Shown here piece by piece: positions 25,266 through 34,454 of a stretch of DNA of 64,000 bases (position 1 is the stretch's first letter; the number at the start of each line of letters is the position of its first letter). The stretch comes from Rhizobium alarense (lineage in GTDB: Bacteria; Pseudomonadota; Alphaproteobacteria; Rhizobiales; Rhizobiaceae): the NCBI RefSeq assembly GCF_021555155.1, contig NZ_JAKGBU010000009.1, forward strand, positions 1 to 64,000, in the 5' to 3' direction. The position numbers and the translations under genes were made by a program. The notes beneath the pieces were generated by a model. That model made no database searches, had not been told where the DNA came from, and saw only the letters and a program-made list of their open reading frames with translations.

Positions 25266-26192
25266 TCAGCGGCGGATGTTGAGTGTGAAAAGGCCCTGCG
25301 GGCGCAGCATCAGGATGCCGACGACGGTCAGCAGCGTAAGAACCTTTGCCATGGAGCCGCTCATGAAGAATTCCATCGTCGATTGCGCCTGAGAGATGGT
25401 GAAGGCCGACGCGATCGTGCCGATCAGGCTGCCGGCGCCGCCGAACACGACCACCAGGAAGGTGTCGACGATGTAGAGCTGGCCTGCGGTCGGCCCGGTC
25501 GAGCCGATCATCGTGAAGGCGGAACCGGCGATTCCGGCAATGCCGCAGCCGAGCCCGAAGGTCATGCGGTCGACCCGCTTGGTATCTATGCCGACCGCGC
25601 CGGCCATCACCCGGTTCTGCAGCACGGCACGCACCTGCTTGCCGAAGATGGACCGCGTCATCATCAGATAGACGGCAAAGGCGATCAGGATCGTCAGGCC
25701 CATGACGAACAGGCCGTTGATCGGGATTTCGATCATGTCGGTCAGTGCGACCGATCCCATCATCCAGTCAGGCAGCGTAACGCCGACCTCGCGGGCACCG
25801 AAGACCGAACGGTAGACCTGCTGCAGGATCAGGGACAGTCCCCAGGTCGCCAGAAGCGTGTCGAGCGGCCGGCGATAGAGATGGCGGATGAAGCTCCATT
25901 CCACCAATACGCCGAGTGCAAAGGAGGCACAGAAGGCCAGTGCCATGGCCGCGAAGAAATAGACCGGAAACAGCACCGGCACATATTCCGTGACCAGATG
26001 GGAACAGAGATAGGTGACATAGGCCCCGAGGATCATGAACTCGCCATGAGCCATGTTGATGACGCCCATCTGGCCGAAGATGATGGCAAGACCGAGCGCC
26101 ATCAGCACGAAGACGGAAAACAGGCTGAGGCCTGCGAAACCCTGCATGGCCAAAATCGAAGTGAACTCACCAAAGGTATAGTCGCCAATCAT
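25266..26192 (-). CDS. urtB: Urea/amide ABC transporter permease UrtB
   Basis: The 308-residue LivH-like permease has about eight helices, GLAIIFGQMGVINMAHGEFMILGAY-type text near residue 40 and the coupling segment QVRAVLQNRVMAGAVGID. It ends with GILMLRPQGLFTLNIRR, a typical UrtB end. Only the first 26 residues are less typical. It is second in the operon after a gap of about 80 bp. Confidence 0.94.
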   Translation of the reverse strand: MIGDYTFGEFTSILAMQGFAGLSLFSVFVLMALGLAIIFGQMGVINMAHGEFMILGAYVTYLCSHLVTEYVPVLFPVYFFAAMALAFCASFALGVLVEWSFIRHLYRRPLDTLLATWGLSLILQQVYRSVFGAREVGVTLPDWMMGSVALTDMIEIPINGLFVMGLTILIAFAVYLMMTRSIFGKQVRAVLQNRVMAGAVGIDTKRVDRMTFGLGCGIAGIAGSAFTMIGSTGPTAGQLYIVDTFLVVVFGGAGSLIGTIASAFTISQAQSTMEFFMSGSMAKVLTLLTVVGILMLRPQGLFTLNIRR

Positions 26193-26274
26193 CGCGGCCT
26201 CGCCATTCGCAATTCGGGAGGGGAAGGAAAGGGGCGCTGCCCTGCCTGGCGGGCGGGACAGCGCCAGGAAAGGC

Positions 26275-27537
26275 TTATTGATAGCCTTCGGGGAACGGGT
26301 CGGGTTCCATCAGGTCGGACGTCTCGTAGACCACCTTGTACTGGCCGTCGGGCTGGGCGAGGCCGACACGCGCCTTCGACCAGAGGTGATGGTTCTCGTG
26401 AATCTTGACGTAGCCTTCCGGCGCGGTGGTCAGTTCGATGCCCGGAGACGCGGCCTTCACCTTGTCGATGTCGAAGGAGCCGGCCTTCTCGACGGCCGCC
26501 TTCCACAGCCAGGGGCCGAGATAGGCCGCCTGGGTCACGTCACCGATGACGATGCTGTCGCCCCACATCTTCTTGAAGGCGGCGACGAACTGCTTGTTGT
26601 TGTCGTTCTCAAGGCTCTGGAAGTACTTCATCATGGCATAGGCGCCGGTCATGTTCTCACCGCCGATGCCGAGGATCTCGTCCTCCGTCACGGAGATCGT
26701 CAGCAGCAGCGGCTTCTCCTTTGAAAGGTCGATGCCGGCCGCCTTCAGCTGCTTGTAGAAGGCGACGTTGGAACCGCCGACAATGATCGCGTAGATGACG
26801 TCGGGCTTCTTCAGCTTGATCTTGTTGATCACCGAGTTGAACTGGGTGTGGCCGAGCGGATAGTATTCCTCGCCCACCACCTCAAGACCCAGCTTCTCGA
26901 TATGCTTGCGGGCGATCTTGTTGGAGGTGCGCGGCCAGATATAGTCGGAGCCGAGGAGGTAGAAGGACTTGGCGCCTTTTTCCTTCACCACCCAATCGAT
27001 CCCGGCCAGGATCTGCTGGGTTGCCTCCTGCCCCGTGTAAATCACGTTCGGGCTTTCCTCGAGGCCTTCGTAGAAGGTCGGGTAATAGAGCATGCCGTTA
27101 TACTGCTCGAAGACCGGCAGCACGGCCTTGCGCGAGGCGGACGTCCAGCAGCCGAAGACGGCGGCGGCCTTGTCCTGGACCAGCAGCTTCTTCGCCTTCT
27201 CCGCGAAGGTTGGCCAATCGGAGGCACCGTCTTCCTGGATGAATTCGATCTTGCGGCCGAGCACGCCGCCCGCGGCGTTGATCTGCTCGATTGCCAGCTT
27301 CTCCGCCTGAACCGAGCCGGTTTCGCTGATCGCCATCGTCCCGGTGACGGAATGCAGGATGCCCACCTTGACGGTGTCGTCCGTGACGGCGAGCCCGGTC
27401 GTGTTGACGGCGGCAGTGGGATAGTCGGCGGCCAGAACCGGCGCACCGCCCATGGTGAGCAAGGGCATTGCGGCAATACCCGCCAGCAGCGTCCTGCGGG
27501 TCACGGGCATCGGTTTTTTCGATGGTTCGTCCTTCAT
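26275..27537 (-). CDS. urtA: Urea/amide-binding protein UrtA
   Basis: The 420-residue protein has a Tat-type leader (TRRTLLAGIAAMPLL, cleavage near VLA-ADY). It then has the UrtA sequence: VKVGILHSVTGTMAISETG, FIQEDGASDWPTFAEKAKKL, VFGCWTSASRKAVLPVFE and YPTFYEGLEESPNVIYTGQE. It binds urea or short-chain amides in the periplasm for UrtBCDE. It is the first gene of the operon, divergent from the NCS1-kinase. Whether urea or formamide is the main ligand cannot be told; the formamidase gene and absence of urease genes here favour amides. Confidence 0.95.
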   Translation of the reverse strand: MKDEPSKKPMPVTRRTLLAGIAAMPLLTMGGAPVLAADYPTAAVNTTGLAVTDDTVKVGILHSVTGTMAISETGSVQAEKLAIEQINAAGGVLGRKIEFIQEDGASDWPTFAEKAKKLLVQDKAAAVFGCWTSASRKAVLPVFEQYNGMLYYPTFYEGLEESPNVIYTGQEATQQILAGIDWVVKEKGAKSFYLLGSDYIWPRTSNKIARKHIEKLGLEVVGEEYYPLGHTQFNSVINKIKLKKPDVIYAIIVGGSNVAFYKQLKAAGIDLSKEKPLLLTISVTEDEILGIGGENMTGAYAMMKYFQSLENDNNKQFVAAFKKMWGDSIVIGDVTQAAYLGPWLWKAAVEKAGSFDIDKVKAASPGIELTTAPEGYVKIHENHHLWSKARVGLAQPDGQYKVVYETSDLMEPDPFPEGYQ

Positions 27538-27890
27538 GGCAGAGCCTCATCTCGCTTGTGTTCGGAAGGTGCTGGCTTGATCCGGCCAACTGACGCGAGT
27601 GTCGCGATGATGCTGCAACGCAACAATGGAGCGTTTGACGTATTTGTCCTTGCCCGTTTTCCCCCTAGCATTGGGGCAAATGGCAGGATCGATACATCGG
27701 AGAATTGAATTCGTTGGGAAAAATTGAAGTTTTGAATCCGGATATCACGGTCTGCAGCAAGGATGTCCCGCGGGTGACGGCGCATGGCGACATGACTGGA
27801 ACATTTCTTGCTTCGCCGTGGCAGCATAATCGGGACGCGCCGACCGCTTGGTGCGGCGGACGGGCCGGCAACCCGGTGGAGTAACCTGTC
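27538..27890. promoter_or_regulatory. Divergent control region, urt operon and sensor kinase
   Basis: The 353-bp region between urtA (minus) and the hybrid kinase gene (plus) has no supported reading frame. It contains the inverted repeat CCCC-N7-GGGG (27662-27676), flanked by outer arms TTGCCC (27650) and GGGCAA (27674-27679). It also holds the sigma-54-like element listed separately. It is the natural place for the LuxR-type response regulator to act. Confidence 0.45.
27797..27812 (+). promoter_or_regulatory. Sigma-54-like promoter upstream of the NCS1-kinase gene
   Basis: TGGAACATTTCTTGCT has the invariant GG and GC exactly 10 bp apart, and matches the -24/-12 consensus (TGGCAC-N5-TTGCT) except at the fourth base. 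It lies about 80 bp before the GTG start. Sigma-54 control would fit nitrogen regulation of the locus. Confidence 0.45.
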
Positions 27891-30800
27891 GTGACCGTAG
27901 CGGAGAGGATTCCGAGAAATCGCAGGACTTATAACAAATGGGTCGCCAACCAGACCCTGGAGGACTACGCGCTGCGCTTTACCGCCTATCGCGTGCGTCG
28001 TTTCTCCAGCGGCCGCATCGCCAACACGGCGATCGGCGCAATTTCCTTTCTGGCTCTGGAAGCGATCGGCGGATCGATCACGCTCAATTACGGCTTCGCA
28101 AACGCAGTCGCCGCAATCCTCGTCAGTTGCACGATCATCTTCCTGATGGGAATTCCGATTGCCTACAATGCCGCAAAATTCGGCGTCGACATCGATCTGC
28201 TGACCCGCGGCGCAGGCTTCGGCTATATCGGCTCGACCGTCACGTCGCTGATCTATGCCACATTCACCTTCATCTTCTTTGCCATCGAGGCGGCGATCGT
28301 GGCGACGGCGCTGGAGTTGTGCACCGGCCTGCCCCTGTCGATCGGCTACATCGTCAGTGCCCTGGTAATCATCCCGCTGGTGACGCACGGGGTGACCTTC
28401 ATCAGTCGCTTTCAGGCCTGGACGCAGCCTTTCTGGATCGTGCTGCAGCTTGCACCTTTCGTCTTCATCGCCGTGCAGAGCCACGTCTCGGTGCGCCAGT
28501 GGACCGGATATACCGGCCTCTGGGGTCAGCCGGACGGCTCTGTCGATCTTGCCCATTTCGGTGCGGCTTCCGCGGTCTTGTTTTCGCTGGTCGCGCAGAT
28601 CGGGGAACAGGTCGACTTCCTGCGCTTCCTGCCGCGCCAGGAGCGAAAGAACCGCCTGCGGTGGTGGGCGGCGCTGATGTTCGCCGGTCCCGGCTGGGTC
28701 CTGATCGGCGGCCTGAAGATCCTCGCCGGCTCGTTTCTGGCCTTCTACGCCTTTCAGCACGGTGTCATCTTCGACAATGCTGCTGATCCCACCCAGATGT
28801 ATCTCAGCGTTTTCAGGGAAATGCTCGCCTCGCCGGAACTGGCGCTGGGGCTCACCGGCATTTTCGTCATCGTCTGCCAGGTCAAGATCAACGTCACGAA
28901 CAGCTATGCAGGTTCGATCGCCTGGTCGAATTTCTTCTCACGCCTGACCCACAGCCATCCGGGGCGCGTCGTCTGGCTGGTGTTCAACGTGCTGCTCGGC
29001 CTGCTGTTGATGGAATTCGGCGTCTACAAGGCGCTCGAGCAGACGCTCGGCCTTTATGCCATCGTCGCGGTATCCTGGATGGCGGCGATCGTCGCCGATC
29101 TCACGGTCAACAAGCCGATGGGGCTGTCGCCGCGCACCATTGAGTTCAAGCGCGCCCATCTTTACGACATCAACCCGGCCGGCTTCGGTGCGATGTGCAT
29201 CGCCGACCTCGCCGGCCTGCTGGCCTATCTCGGCTTCTTTGGTACTTTCCTCGCCCAGATCTACATCTTTGTGGCGCTGCTCTGCGCCTTTGTCCTTGCC
29301 CCGGTGATCGCCTTCGCCACGCGCGGGCGCTACTACATCGCCCGCGAGACAAAGGCGGATTGGGCCAACCAGCCGATGATCCAGTGCTGCATCTGCGAGC
29401 ACCGCTTCGACCGCGAGGACATGGCCGGCTGCCCGGTTTATTCCGGACCGATCTGCTCGCTTTGCTGCTCGCTTGACGCGCGCTGCGGTGACCTTTGCAA
29501 GACCGATGCACGGCTCATGGACCAGGTGCGCAGCGCCGCTGCAGCCCTTCTGCCCGCCCGTTTCGCGGTCTGGGTAGAGGGCCGGCTGATGCGCTATGCC
29601 GCCATCCTGACGATGGTTACGCTGTCGATCGGCGTGGTATTCTGGCTGATCTATTTTCAGAGCACCATCGACCGCTCGCTGCCGGCCGGTCCGATCTCGG
29701 CGGTGCTTTGGAAACTGTTCATCATCGTCTTCATTATTTCCGGCATCATCGTCTGGTTGTTCGTGCTCGCCCAGGAAAGCCGGAAATTCGCGGAGGACGA
29801 ATCACGGCGCCACACTCGCCTGCTCATGGATGAGATCAAGGCGCATGAGGAGACCGATCGGCAGTTGCAGAAGGCAAAGGAGGCGGCCGAGTCCGCCAAT
29901 GTCGCCAAGAGCAAATATGTGGTTGGGCTCAGCCACGAACTGCGCACGCCGCTGAGCGCCATTCTGGGTTATGCCCAGTTGCTGGAGAGACAGAAGGGCA
30001 TGCCGGGATATGTTCACAATGCCGCGCGCACGATCAAGCGCAGTGGCGAACACCTGGCCGACATGATCGAAGGTCTGCTCGATATTTCCAAGATCGAGGC
30101 CGGCAAGCTGGAGATCTTCCGACACAAGATTGCGCTCGGGCCCTTCCTCGATCAGATCGTCGACATGTTCAGCCTGCAGGCGCAGGCCAAGGGAATCGGC
30201 TTCGAATTCCGCGCGACCTCAAGCATGCCCGACTACGTCTACACCGACGAGAAGCGGCTTCGTCAGGTGCTCATCAACCTGCTTTCGAACGCCATCAAGT
30301 TTACCCATGCCGGCAGCGTTTGCTTCAGTCTGTCCTATCGCGGGCAGGTGGCGACCTTCGAGATCGAGGATACCGGCGTTGGCATCAAGGCGAGCGATAT
30401 CGAGCGGATCTTTCTCCCTTTCGAGCGCGCCGAGGGCGTGGCCGGTCAAATCGGTCCGCCCGGCACCGGTCTTGGTCTGACGATCACCAAATTGCTGGTG
30501 GAGATCATGGGTGGTGAACTCACCTTGAAAAGCACACCCCGGAAGGGCACCCATTTCACCATCCGGCTTATGCTGTCATCGGCGGCCAAGCCGGACGACA
30601 TGGCGGGGCTGGCGCTCGCCATCACCGGCTACGAAGGGCCGCGGCGAACGGTGCTGGTTGCCGATGACGACCCCGTTCAGCGCGCGTTGATGGAGGACGT
30701 CCTTGTGCCGATGGGCTTCGCGGTCGTCACCGTGACCGATGGACCTGCTTGCCTGTCACAGTTGGCGCTCCATCGTCCTGACATCGTCATCCTCGACATT

Positions 30801-31268
30801 GCCATGCCCTCGATGTCAGGCTGGGAGGTGGCCCGACGGATCCGGCAGCGCCTCGACCGCGACCTGCCGATCCTGATCCTGTCTGCCGAGGCGGGGACCG
30901 ATCGGACCAGGCCCGAATATTCCGACCTCCATGATTCCTACCTGATAAAGCCATTTGGCTTCGAGGAGCTCTTCGAACGACTGGCAGCCCTTGTTCCGCT
31001 GACCTGGACCTATGGCGATGGCCGGCCGCAAGATGTCGAAATCCCGCCGCGCTTCTCCGCAGGGGAACTGCCGGACGAGCAGAAGCTGCGCCAGCTGCGC
31101 ACCCTGGGCCAGACCGGCTTTGTGCGCTCGATCGAGGCTATGCTGAACGATCTCGAAGTCTCCGAGCCGGAAACGGCGCGGTTTTGCAGACACATGCGTC
31201 ATCTGGCAACGAGTTATCGCCTGCGCGATTTCCTTGCCGTGATCGAGGATACGAAGAAAAATGTCTGA
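27891..31268 (+). CDS. Transporter-like hybrid sensor kinase: NCS1 permease domain, Cys cluster, HisKA, HATPase, receiver
   Basis: This 1125-residue protein joins an NCS1 (CodB/purine-cytosine permease) domain of about 12 helices (residues 25-490) to a kinase. A cysteine-rich segment follows (CCIC at 497 to about 535, with GCP, CSLCC and CGDLC). Two more helices (about 565-590 and 605-626) and a linker lead to HisKA with H682 (SHELRTPLSAILGYAQLL). Next come the HATPase with the N-box NLLSNAIKF, DTGVGIK at 827 and GPPGTGLGLTI, then a receiver with D969 and K1020, and an 85-residue helical tail. The start is GTG with GGTGGAG upstream. It probably senses a nucleobase-, urea- or amide-like solute and phosphorylates the response regulator overlapping its end. 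The sensing role is inferred from architecture and location. Confidence 0.93.
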   Translation: MTVAERIPRNRRTYNKWVANQTLEDYALRFTAYRVRRFSSGRIANTAIGAISFLALEAIGGSITLNYGFANAVAAILVSCTIIFLMGIPIAYNAAKFGVDIDLLTRGAGFGYIGSTVTSLIYATFTFIFFAIEAAIVATALELCTGLPLSIGYIVSALVIIPLVTHGVTFISRFQAWTQPFWIVLQLAPFVFIAVQSHVSVRQWTGYTGLWGQPDGSVDLAHFGAASAVLFSLVAQIGEQVDFLRFLPRQERKNRLRWWAALMFAGPGWVLIGGLKILAGSFLAFYAFQHGVIFDNAADPTQMYLSVFREMLASPELALGLTGIFVIVCQVKINVTNSYAGSIAWSNFFSRLTHSHPGRVVWLVFNVLLGLLLMEFGVYKALEQTLGLYAIVAVSWMAAIVADLTVNKPMGLSPRTIEFKRAHLYDINPAGFGAMCIADLAGLLAYLGFFGTFLAQIYIFVALLCAFVLAPVIAFATRGRYYIARETKADWANQPMIQCCICEHRFDREDMAGCPVYSGPICSLCCSLDARCGDLCKTDARLMDQVRSAAAALLPARFAVWVEGRLMRYAAILTMVTLSIGVVFWLIYFQSTIDRSLPAGPISAVLWKLFIIVFIISGIIVWLFVLAQESRKFAEDESRRHTRLLMDEIKAHEETDRQLQKAKEAAESANVAKSKYVVGLSHELRTPLSAILGYAQLLERQKGMPGYVHNAARTIKRSGEHLADMIEGLLDISKIEAGKLEIFRHKIALGPFLDQIVDMFSLQAQAKGIGFEFRATSSMPDYVYTDEKRLRQVLINLLSNAIKFTHAGSVCFSLSYRGQVATFEIEDTGVGIKASDIERIFLPFERAEGVAGQIGPPGTGLGLTITKLLVEIMGGELTLKSTPRKGTHFTIRLMLSSAAKPDDMAGLALAITGYEGPRRTVLVADDDPVQRALMEDVLVPMGFAVVTVTDGPACLSQLALHRPDIVILDIAMPSMSGWEVARRIRQRLDRDLPILILSAEAGTDRTRPEYSDLHDSYLIKPFGFEELFERLAALVPLTWTYGDGRPQDVEIPPRFSAGELPDEQKLRQLRTLGQTGFVRSIEAMLNDLEVSEPETARFCRHMRHLATSYRLRDFLAVIEDTKKNV

Positions 31269-32181
31269 TCCATCCGATTGCAACAAGGTCCTGGTCGTCG
31301 ATGACTCCCCTGATGCGCTCGCCATGCTTTCCGACGCGCTGAGCCTCGAGGGCATGGACGTCGTCTTGTCCAGCAGCGGCAGGCAGGCGATCACGCTCGC
31401 CAACACGACGGCCCCCGATATCGTCCTGATGGATGCGATCATGCCCGGCATGGATGGCTTCGAGACCTGCCTGATCCTGAAGGCCGCGCCTGGCTTCGCA
31501 GACCTGCCGGTCATCTTCATGACAGGTTATAACGAGAGCGAGCACGTGGTGAAGGCGCTGGCTTCGGGCGGTGTCGATTTCGTCAGCAAGCCGATCCTGC
31601 TCGATCAGCTCTTCGCCCGCATGCGGGTGCATCTCGGCAATGCCAGGCGTGCCCGCTCGGCCCGCAATGCGCTGGATTCCACGGGCCGCTGGATCGTCGC
31701 CTGCGACGGCAACGGCCGGATCGGCTGGTCGACGCCGCAAGCCAGCGAACTGCTGCTGCGAGTCGGGGTACGGCCTGATGCCGGCGCCTATCTGCCGTGG
31801 GAAGTCGTCGGGTGGCTCTGTGATTCGCCGGCCCAGGAGGGACCGCCCCTGCCGCAGATATTGCGCTATTCCCGCCATTCTCAAGATATCGAATTTCGGC
31901 TGCTGTCGCATGGTGAGGACGGCGAAATTCTGCTTAGGCTCGTCGATCGGCATCGCGGCACCGACGAGGAGCAGCTCATCAAGGCCTTCGGTCTGACACT
32001 GCGCGAGGCCGAGGTCCTGCTCTGGGTGGCACACGGCAAATCCAACAAGGAAATCGCCGACATCCTGGCCATGTCGCCGCGGACGGTGAACAAGCACATG
32101 GAGCAGATATTCAACAAGCTCGCCGTGGAAAAGCGGACATCCGCCGCCACGCTCGCGGTCAAGGTCCTGTGGCGGGAGTAA
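31261..32181 (+). CDS. Response regulator, receiver plus LuxR-type HTH
   Basis: The 306-residue protein has a receiver domain with D58 (DIVLMDAIMPGMDG) and K110. A middle segment (about 140-235) resembles a small sensor or PAS-like domain, and a C-terminal LuxR HTH follows (LTLREAEVLLWVAHGKSNKE, 246-265, then MSPRTVNKHMEQIFNKL). It overlaps the kinase gene by 8 bp, so the two are co-translated and are almost surely partners. Likely targets are the urtABCDE-fmdA operon and its own operon. Confidence 0.94.
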   Translation: MSDPSDCNKVLVVDDSPDALAMLSDALSLEGMDVVLSSSGRQAITLANTTAPDIVLMDAIMPGMDGFETCLILKAAPGFADLPVIFMTGYNESEHVVKALASGGVDFVSKPILLDQLFARMRVHLGNARRARSARNALDSTGRWIVACDGNGRIGWSTPQASELLLRVGVRPDAGAYLPWEVVGWLCDSPAQEGPPLPQILRYSRHSQDIEFRLLSHGEDGEILLRLVDRHRGTDEEQLIKAFGLTLREAEVLLWVAHGKSNKEIADILAMSPRTVNKHMEQIFNKLAVEKRTSAATLAVKVLWRE

Positions 32182-32220
32182 CCGTGTCAACTCCCGGACG
32201 CGTTCGGTGCGCAGAAGGCC

Positions 32221-33543
32221 TCAGGCGTGCGGCGGCAGTTCCGCGCCGGCGAGCCTTGTTCTGATCCAGTCGGAAACGCGGTAGTAGCGCAGTGCCAGCG
32301 GCGGTCCGAAGTTCATGTAGAAGGGCGCGGCCGAGAGCGGTTCCACCTTGAGGTCGAGATCGGCTTCCGGCACGTCCAGTGCCCATTCGGACAGGATGCC
32401 GCCAAGCATGCTGCCGGTCGGCACGCCGCGGCCCGAAAGCCCCGTCAGCGCGACGACGCCGGGTGCGAGGCCATAGAGGCGGGGAATCGTGCGGTATTGC
32501 ATGTCGAGTTCGCCGAACCAGAAATAGTCCCAGCGGATATCGCCGGTGATCTGCGGGTGCAGCCATTTCAGCCGGTCGGTCATGACGCGGCGGGTATAGT
32601 CGAGGTCGCGGCCCCGTTGCCCCATGGGGAACATCGAGGCGACGATGCGGCCTTCGGCATTGTATTTGTAGACATAGATGTCGCCGCGCCCGTCATGGAT
32701 CGTCGTGTTGCGCGGGAGCACCGTGGCGCGGAGCGTCGGATTGAGCGGCTGCGTGGCTGCGACGAAGACCTTGTGGATCTTGTAGGTCCGGTCGAGCTTC
32801 GGCCATCCACCGACGGTATAGGCACCGGTCGCGAAGATCACCTTGTCGGCGACGACCGTGCCGCGCTGCGTGCCGACCGCCCAGCCCGAGCCCTCGCGCT
32901 CGCAGGAGGCCGCCGCCGAGCCGGTATGGATGGTGCCGCCTTCCTGCATGACGGCGCGGGCGAGCCCGCGGGCATAGCCGAGCGGGTTCAGATGGCCGCC
33001 TTCCTCGTGCAGCCAGCCGCCGTGGAAACGCGGACTGCCGGTGATGGCCTCCGCCTCGGCCCTGTCGATCAGCCGCGTGCGGGCGCCGGCGGCATTGTAG
33101 CTGCGCACCTTCTCCTCAAGCGCCTTCAAGGCCCTGGCGTGCGGCGCGCCCATCACATAGCCGTTCTGCTGCCATTCGCACTGGATCTGGTAGCGTCCGA
33201 TCATGTCTGCGACGCGGTCATTGGCGCATGTCTGGCGGGCGATCAGGCGTTCGGCCCAGGGCTCGCCCAGCATGCGGCGCAGCTCGGCAAGGCTGTAATG
33301 GGTGAAGGTGGGCGTAGAATGCCCGGCATTGCGGCCGGATCCGCCGAAGCCGACCTCCATGCGTTCGAGCAACACGACCCTGACACCCTTCCGGGCGAGT
33401 TCAAGGGCGGTCGTCAGGCCCGTATAACCGCCGCCGACAACGCAGACGTCCGTGCGCACGCGTCCTTCCAGAGGAACCGTCGGCGATGCCGGCACGGCGG
33501 TCGCATGCCAGAGCGAGGCATCGAAGGGGGAAAACGAAGCCAT
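32221..33543 (-). CDS. FAD-dependent amine/amino-acid oxidoreductase (DAO family, PuuB-like)
   Basis: The 440-residue flavoprotein has VCVVGGGYTGLTTALELARK for FAD binding, GFGGSGRNAGH typical of PuuB/OrdL-type oxidases, and a C-terminal GLSGRGVPTGSMLGGILSEW. Members oxidise secondary amines or amino acids to imines. It is the last gene of the MarR-linked peptide/opine-type operon, 10 bp after the DppC-like permease gene, and convergent with the response regulator. It may process the imported substrate after, or in parallel with, the other DAO-family enzyme of the operon. Confidence 0.92.
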   Translation of the reverse strand: MASFSPFDASLWHATAVPASPTVPLEGRVRTDVCVVGGGYTGLTTALELARKGVRVVLLERMEVGFGGSGRNAGHSTPTFTHYSLAELRRMLGEPWAERLIARQTCANDRVADMIGRYQIQCEWQQNGYVMGAPHARALKALEEKVRSYNAAGARTRLIDRAEAEAITGSPRFHGGWLHEEGGHLNPLGYARGLARAVMQEGGTIHTGSAAASCEREGSGWAVGTQRGTVVADKVIFATGAYTVGGWPKLDRTYKIHKVFVAATQPLNPTLRATVLPRNTTIHDGRGDIYVYKYNAEGRIVASMFPMGQRGRDLDYTRRVMTDRLKWLHPQITGDIRWDYFWFGELDMQYRTIPRLYGLAPGVVALTGLSGRGVPTGSMLGGILSEWALDVPEADLDLKVEPLSAAPFYMNFGPPLALRYYRVSDWIRTRLAGAELPPHA

Positions 33544-33553
33544 CGGGCATTCC

Positions 33554-34444
33554 TCAGTTCAGGTCGCTGCGGGCGTCGAGCGCGTCACGCAGGCCGTCGC
33601 CGATGAAGTTGAAGCTCGTTACCGCCAGCGTGATTGCGATGCCGGGCACGATGGCGAGCCAGGGGGCGCTGTCCAGATATTGCTGGGCGCCGTTCAGCAT
33701 GTTGCCCCAGCTTGGCAGCGGCGGCTGGATGCCGTAGCCGAGGAAGCTGACATAGGCTTCGAGCAGGATGGCGCGTGCGACCGTGAGCGTCGCCGCGACG
33801 ATGATCGGGCCGATCGCGTTGGGCAGCAGTTCCCGGAACATGATCCAGCTGTTCGAGAGGCCGAGCATGCGCGCGGCAACGACGAAGTCGCGTTCGCGCA
33901 GCGAGCGGATTTCCGCCTCCACCAGCCGCGCGATCTCCATCCAGCTCGTGACCGCGATGATGACCGTGATCATGAAGGGGCTCGGCTTGATGAAGGCCGC
34001 AAGCGCGAGCAGCAGGAAGATGCTGGGGAAGGAAAGAAAGGCATCGACGAAGCGCATCAGCGCCGCGCCGATCCGCCCGCCGTAGTAGCCGGCGACGATG
34101 CCGATCACCGTGCCGATCAGCGTGGAGAGCAGCATCGCGAAGAAGCCGACGAGGAGCGAGATGCGCCCGGCATTGAAGAGGCGCGCGGCGACGTCACGGC
34201 CGAGCGGGTCGGTTCCGAAGATATGGTAACCGGTGAAGGGTGGGGCGAAGCGCGCCCTCAGGTCGATGAAGAGCTCGTCATAGGGGAGGATGTGGGGCCC
34301 GAGGACACAGGCGAGCACCAGGAGCGTGATCATGATGAGGCCGAAGAGCGCGAGCCGGTGACGTGTGAAGCGGCGAAGCGTGCGGTTCTGCCACCAGCGG
34401 GAGGTGCGGCCGGCGTGTCCAGCCGAAAGGGTCGTCGCGGGCAT
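33554..34444 (-). CDS. Peptide/opine-type ABC permease, DppC-like
   Basis: The 296-residue permease has an N-terminal helix after a cytoplasmic stretch (RFTRHRLALFGLIMITLLVL) and the DppC-type motif GTDPLGRDVAARLFNAGRISL. An EAA loop reads VAARMLGLSNSWIMFRELLPN. About six helices are predicted. It pairs with the DppB-like permease encoded 10 bp upstream and forms a typical nickel/peptide/opine (PepT-family) channel. Confidence 0.95.
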   Translation of the reverse strand: MPATTLSAGHAGRTSRWWQNRTLRRFTRHRLALFGLIMITLLVLACVLGPHILPYDELFIDLRARFAPPFTGYHIFGTDPLGRDVAARLFNAGRISLLVGFFAMLLSTLIGTVIGIVAGYYGGRIGAALMRFVDAFLSFPSIFLLLALAAFIKPSPFMITVIIAVTSWMEIARLVEAEIRSLRERDFVVAARMLGLSNSWIMFRELLPNAIGPIIVAATLTVARAILLEAYVSFLGYGIQPPLPSWGNMLNGAQQYLDSAPWLAIVPGIAITLAVTSFNFIGDGLRDALDARSDLN

Positions 34445-34454
34445 GGTGCTTCTC

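Noticed and set aside
24204-26408. A 734-codon open frame antisense to urtC and urtB
   Set aside because: It is a GC-rich shadow of two clear permease genes. Its translation is full of H, R, D and E repeats and matches no family.
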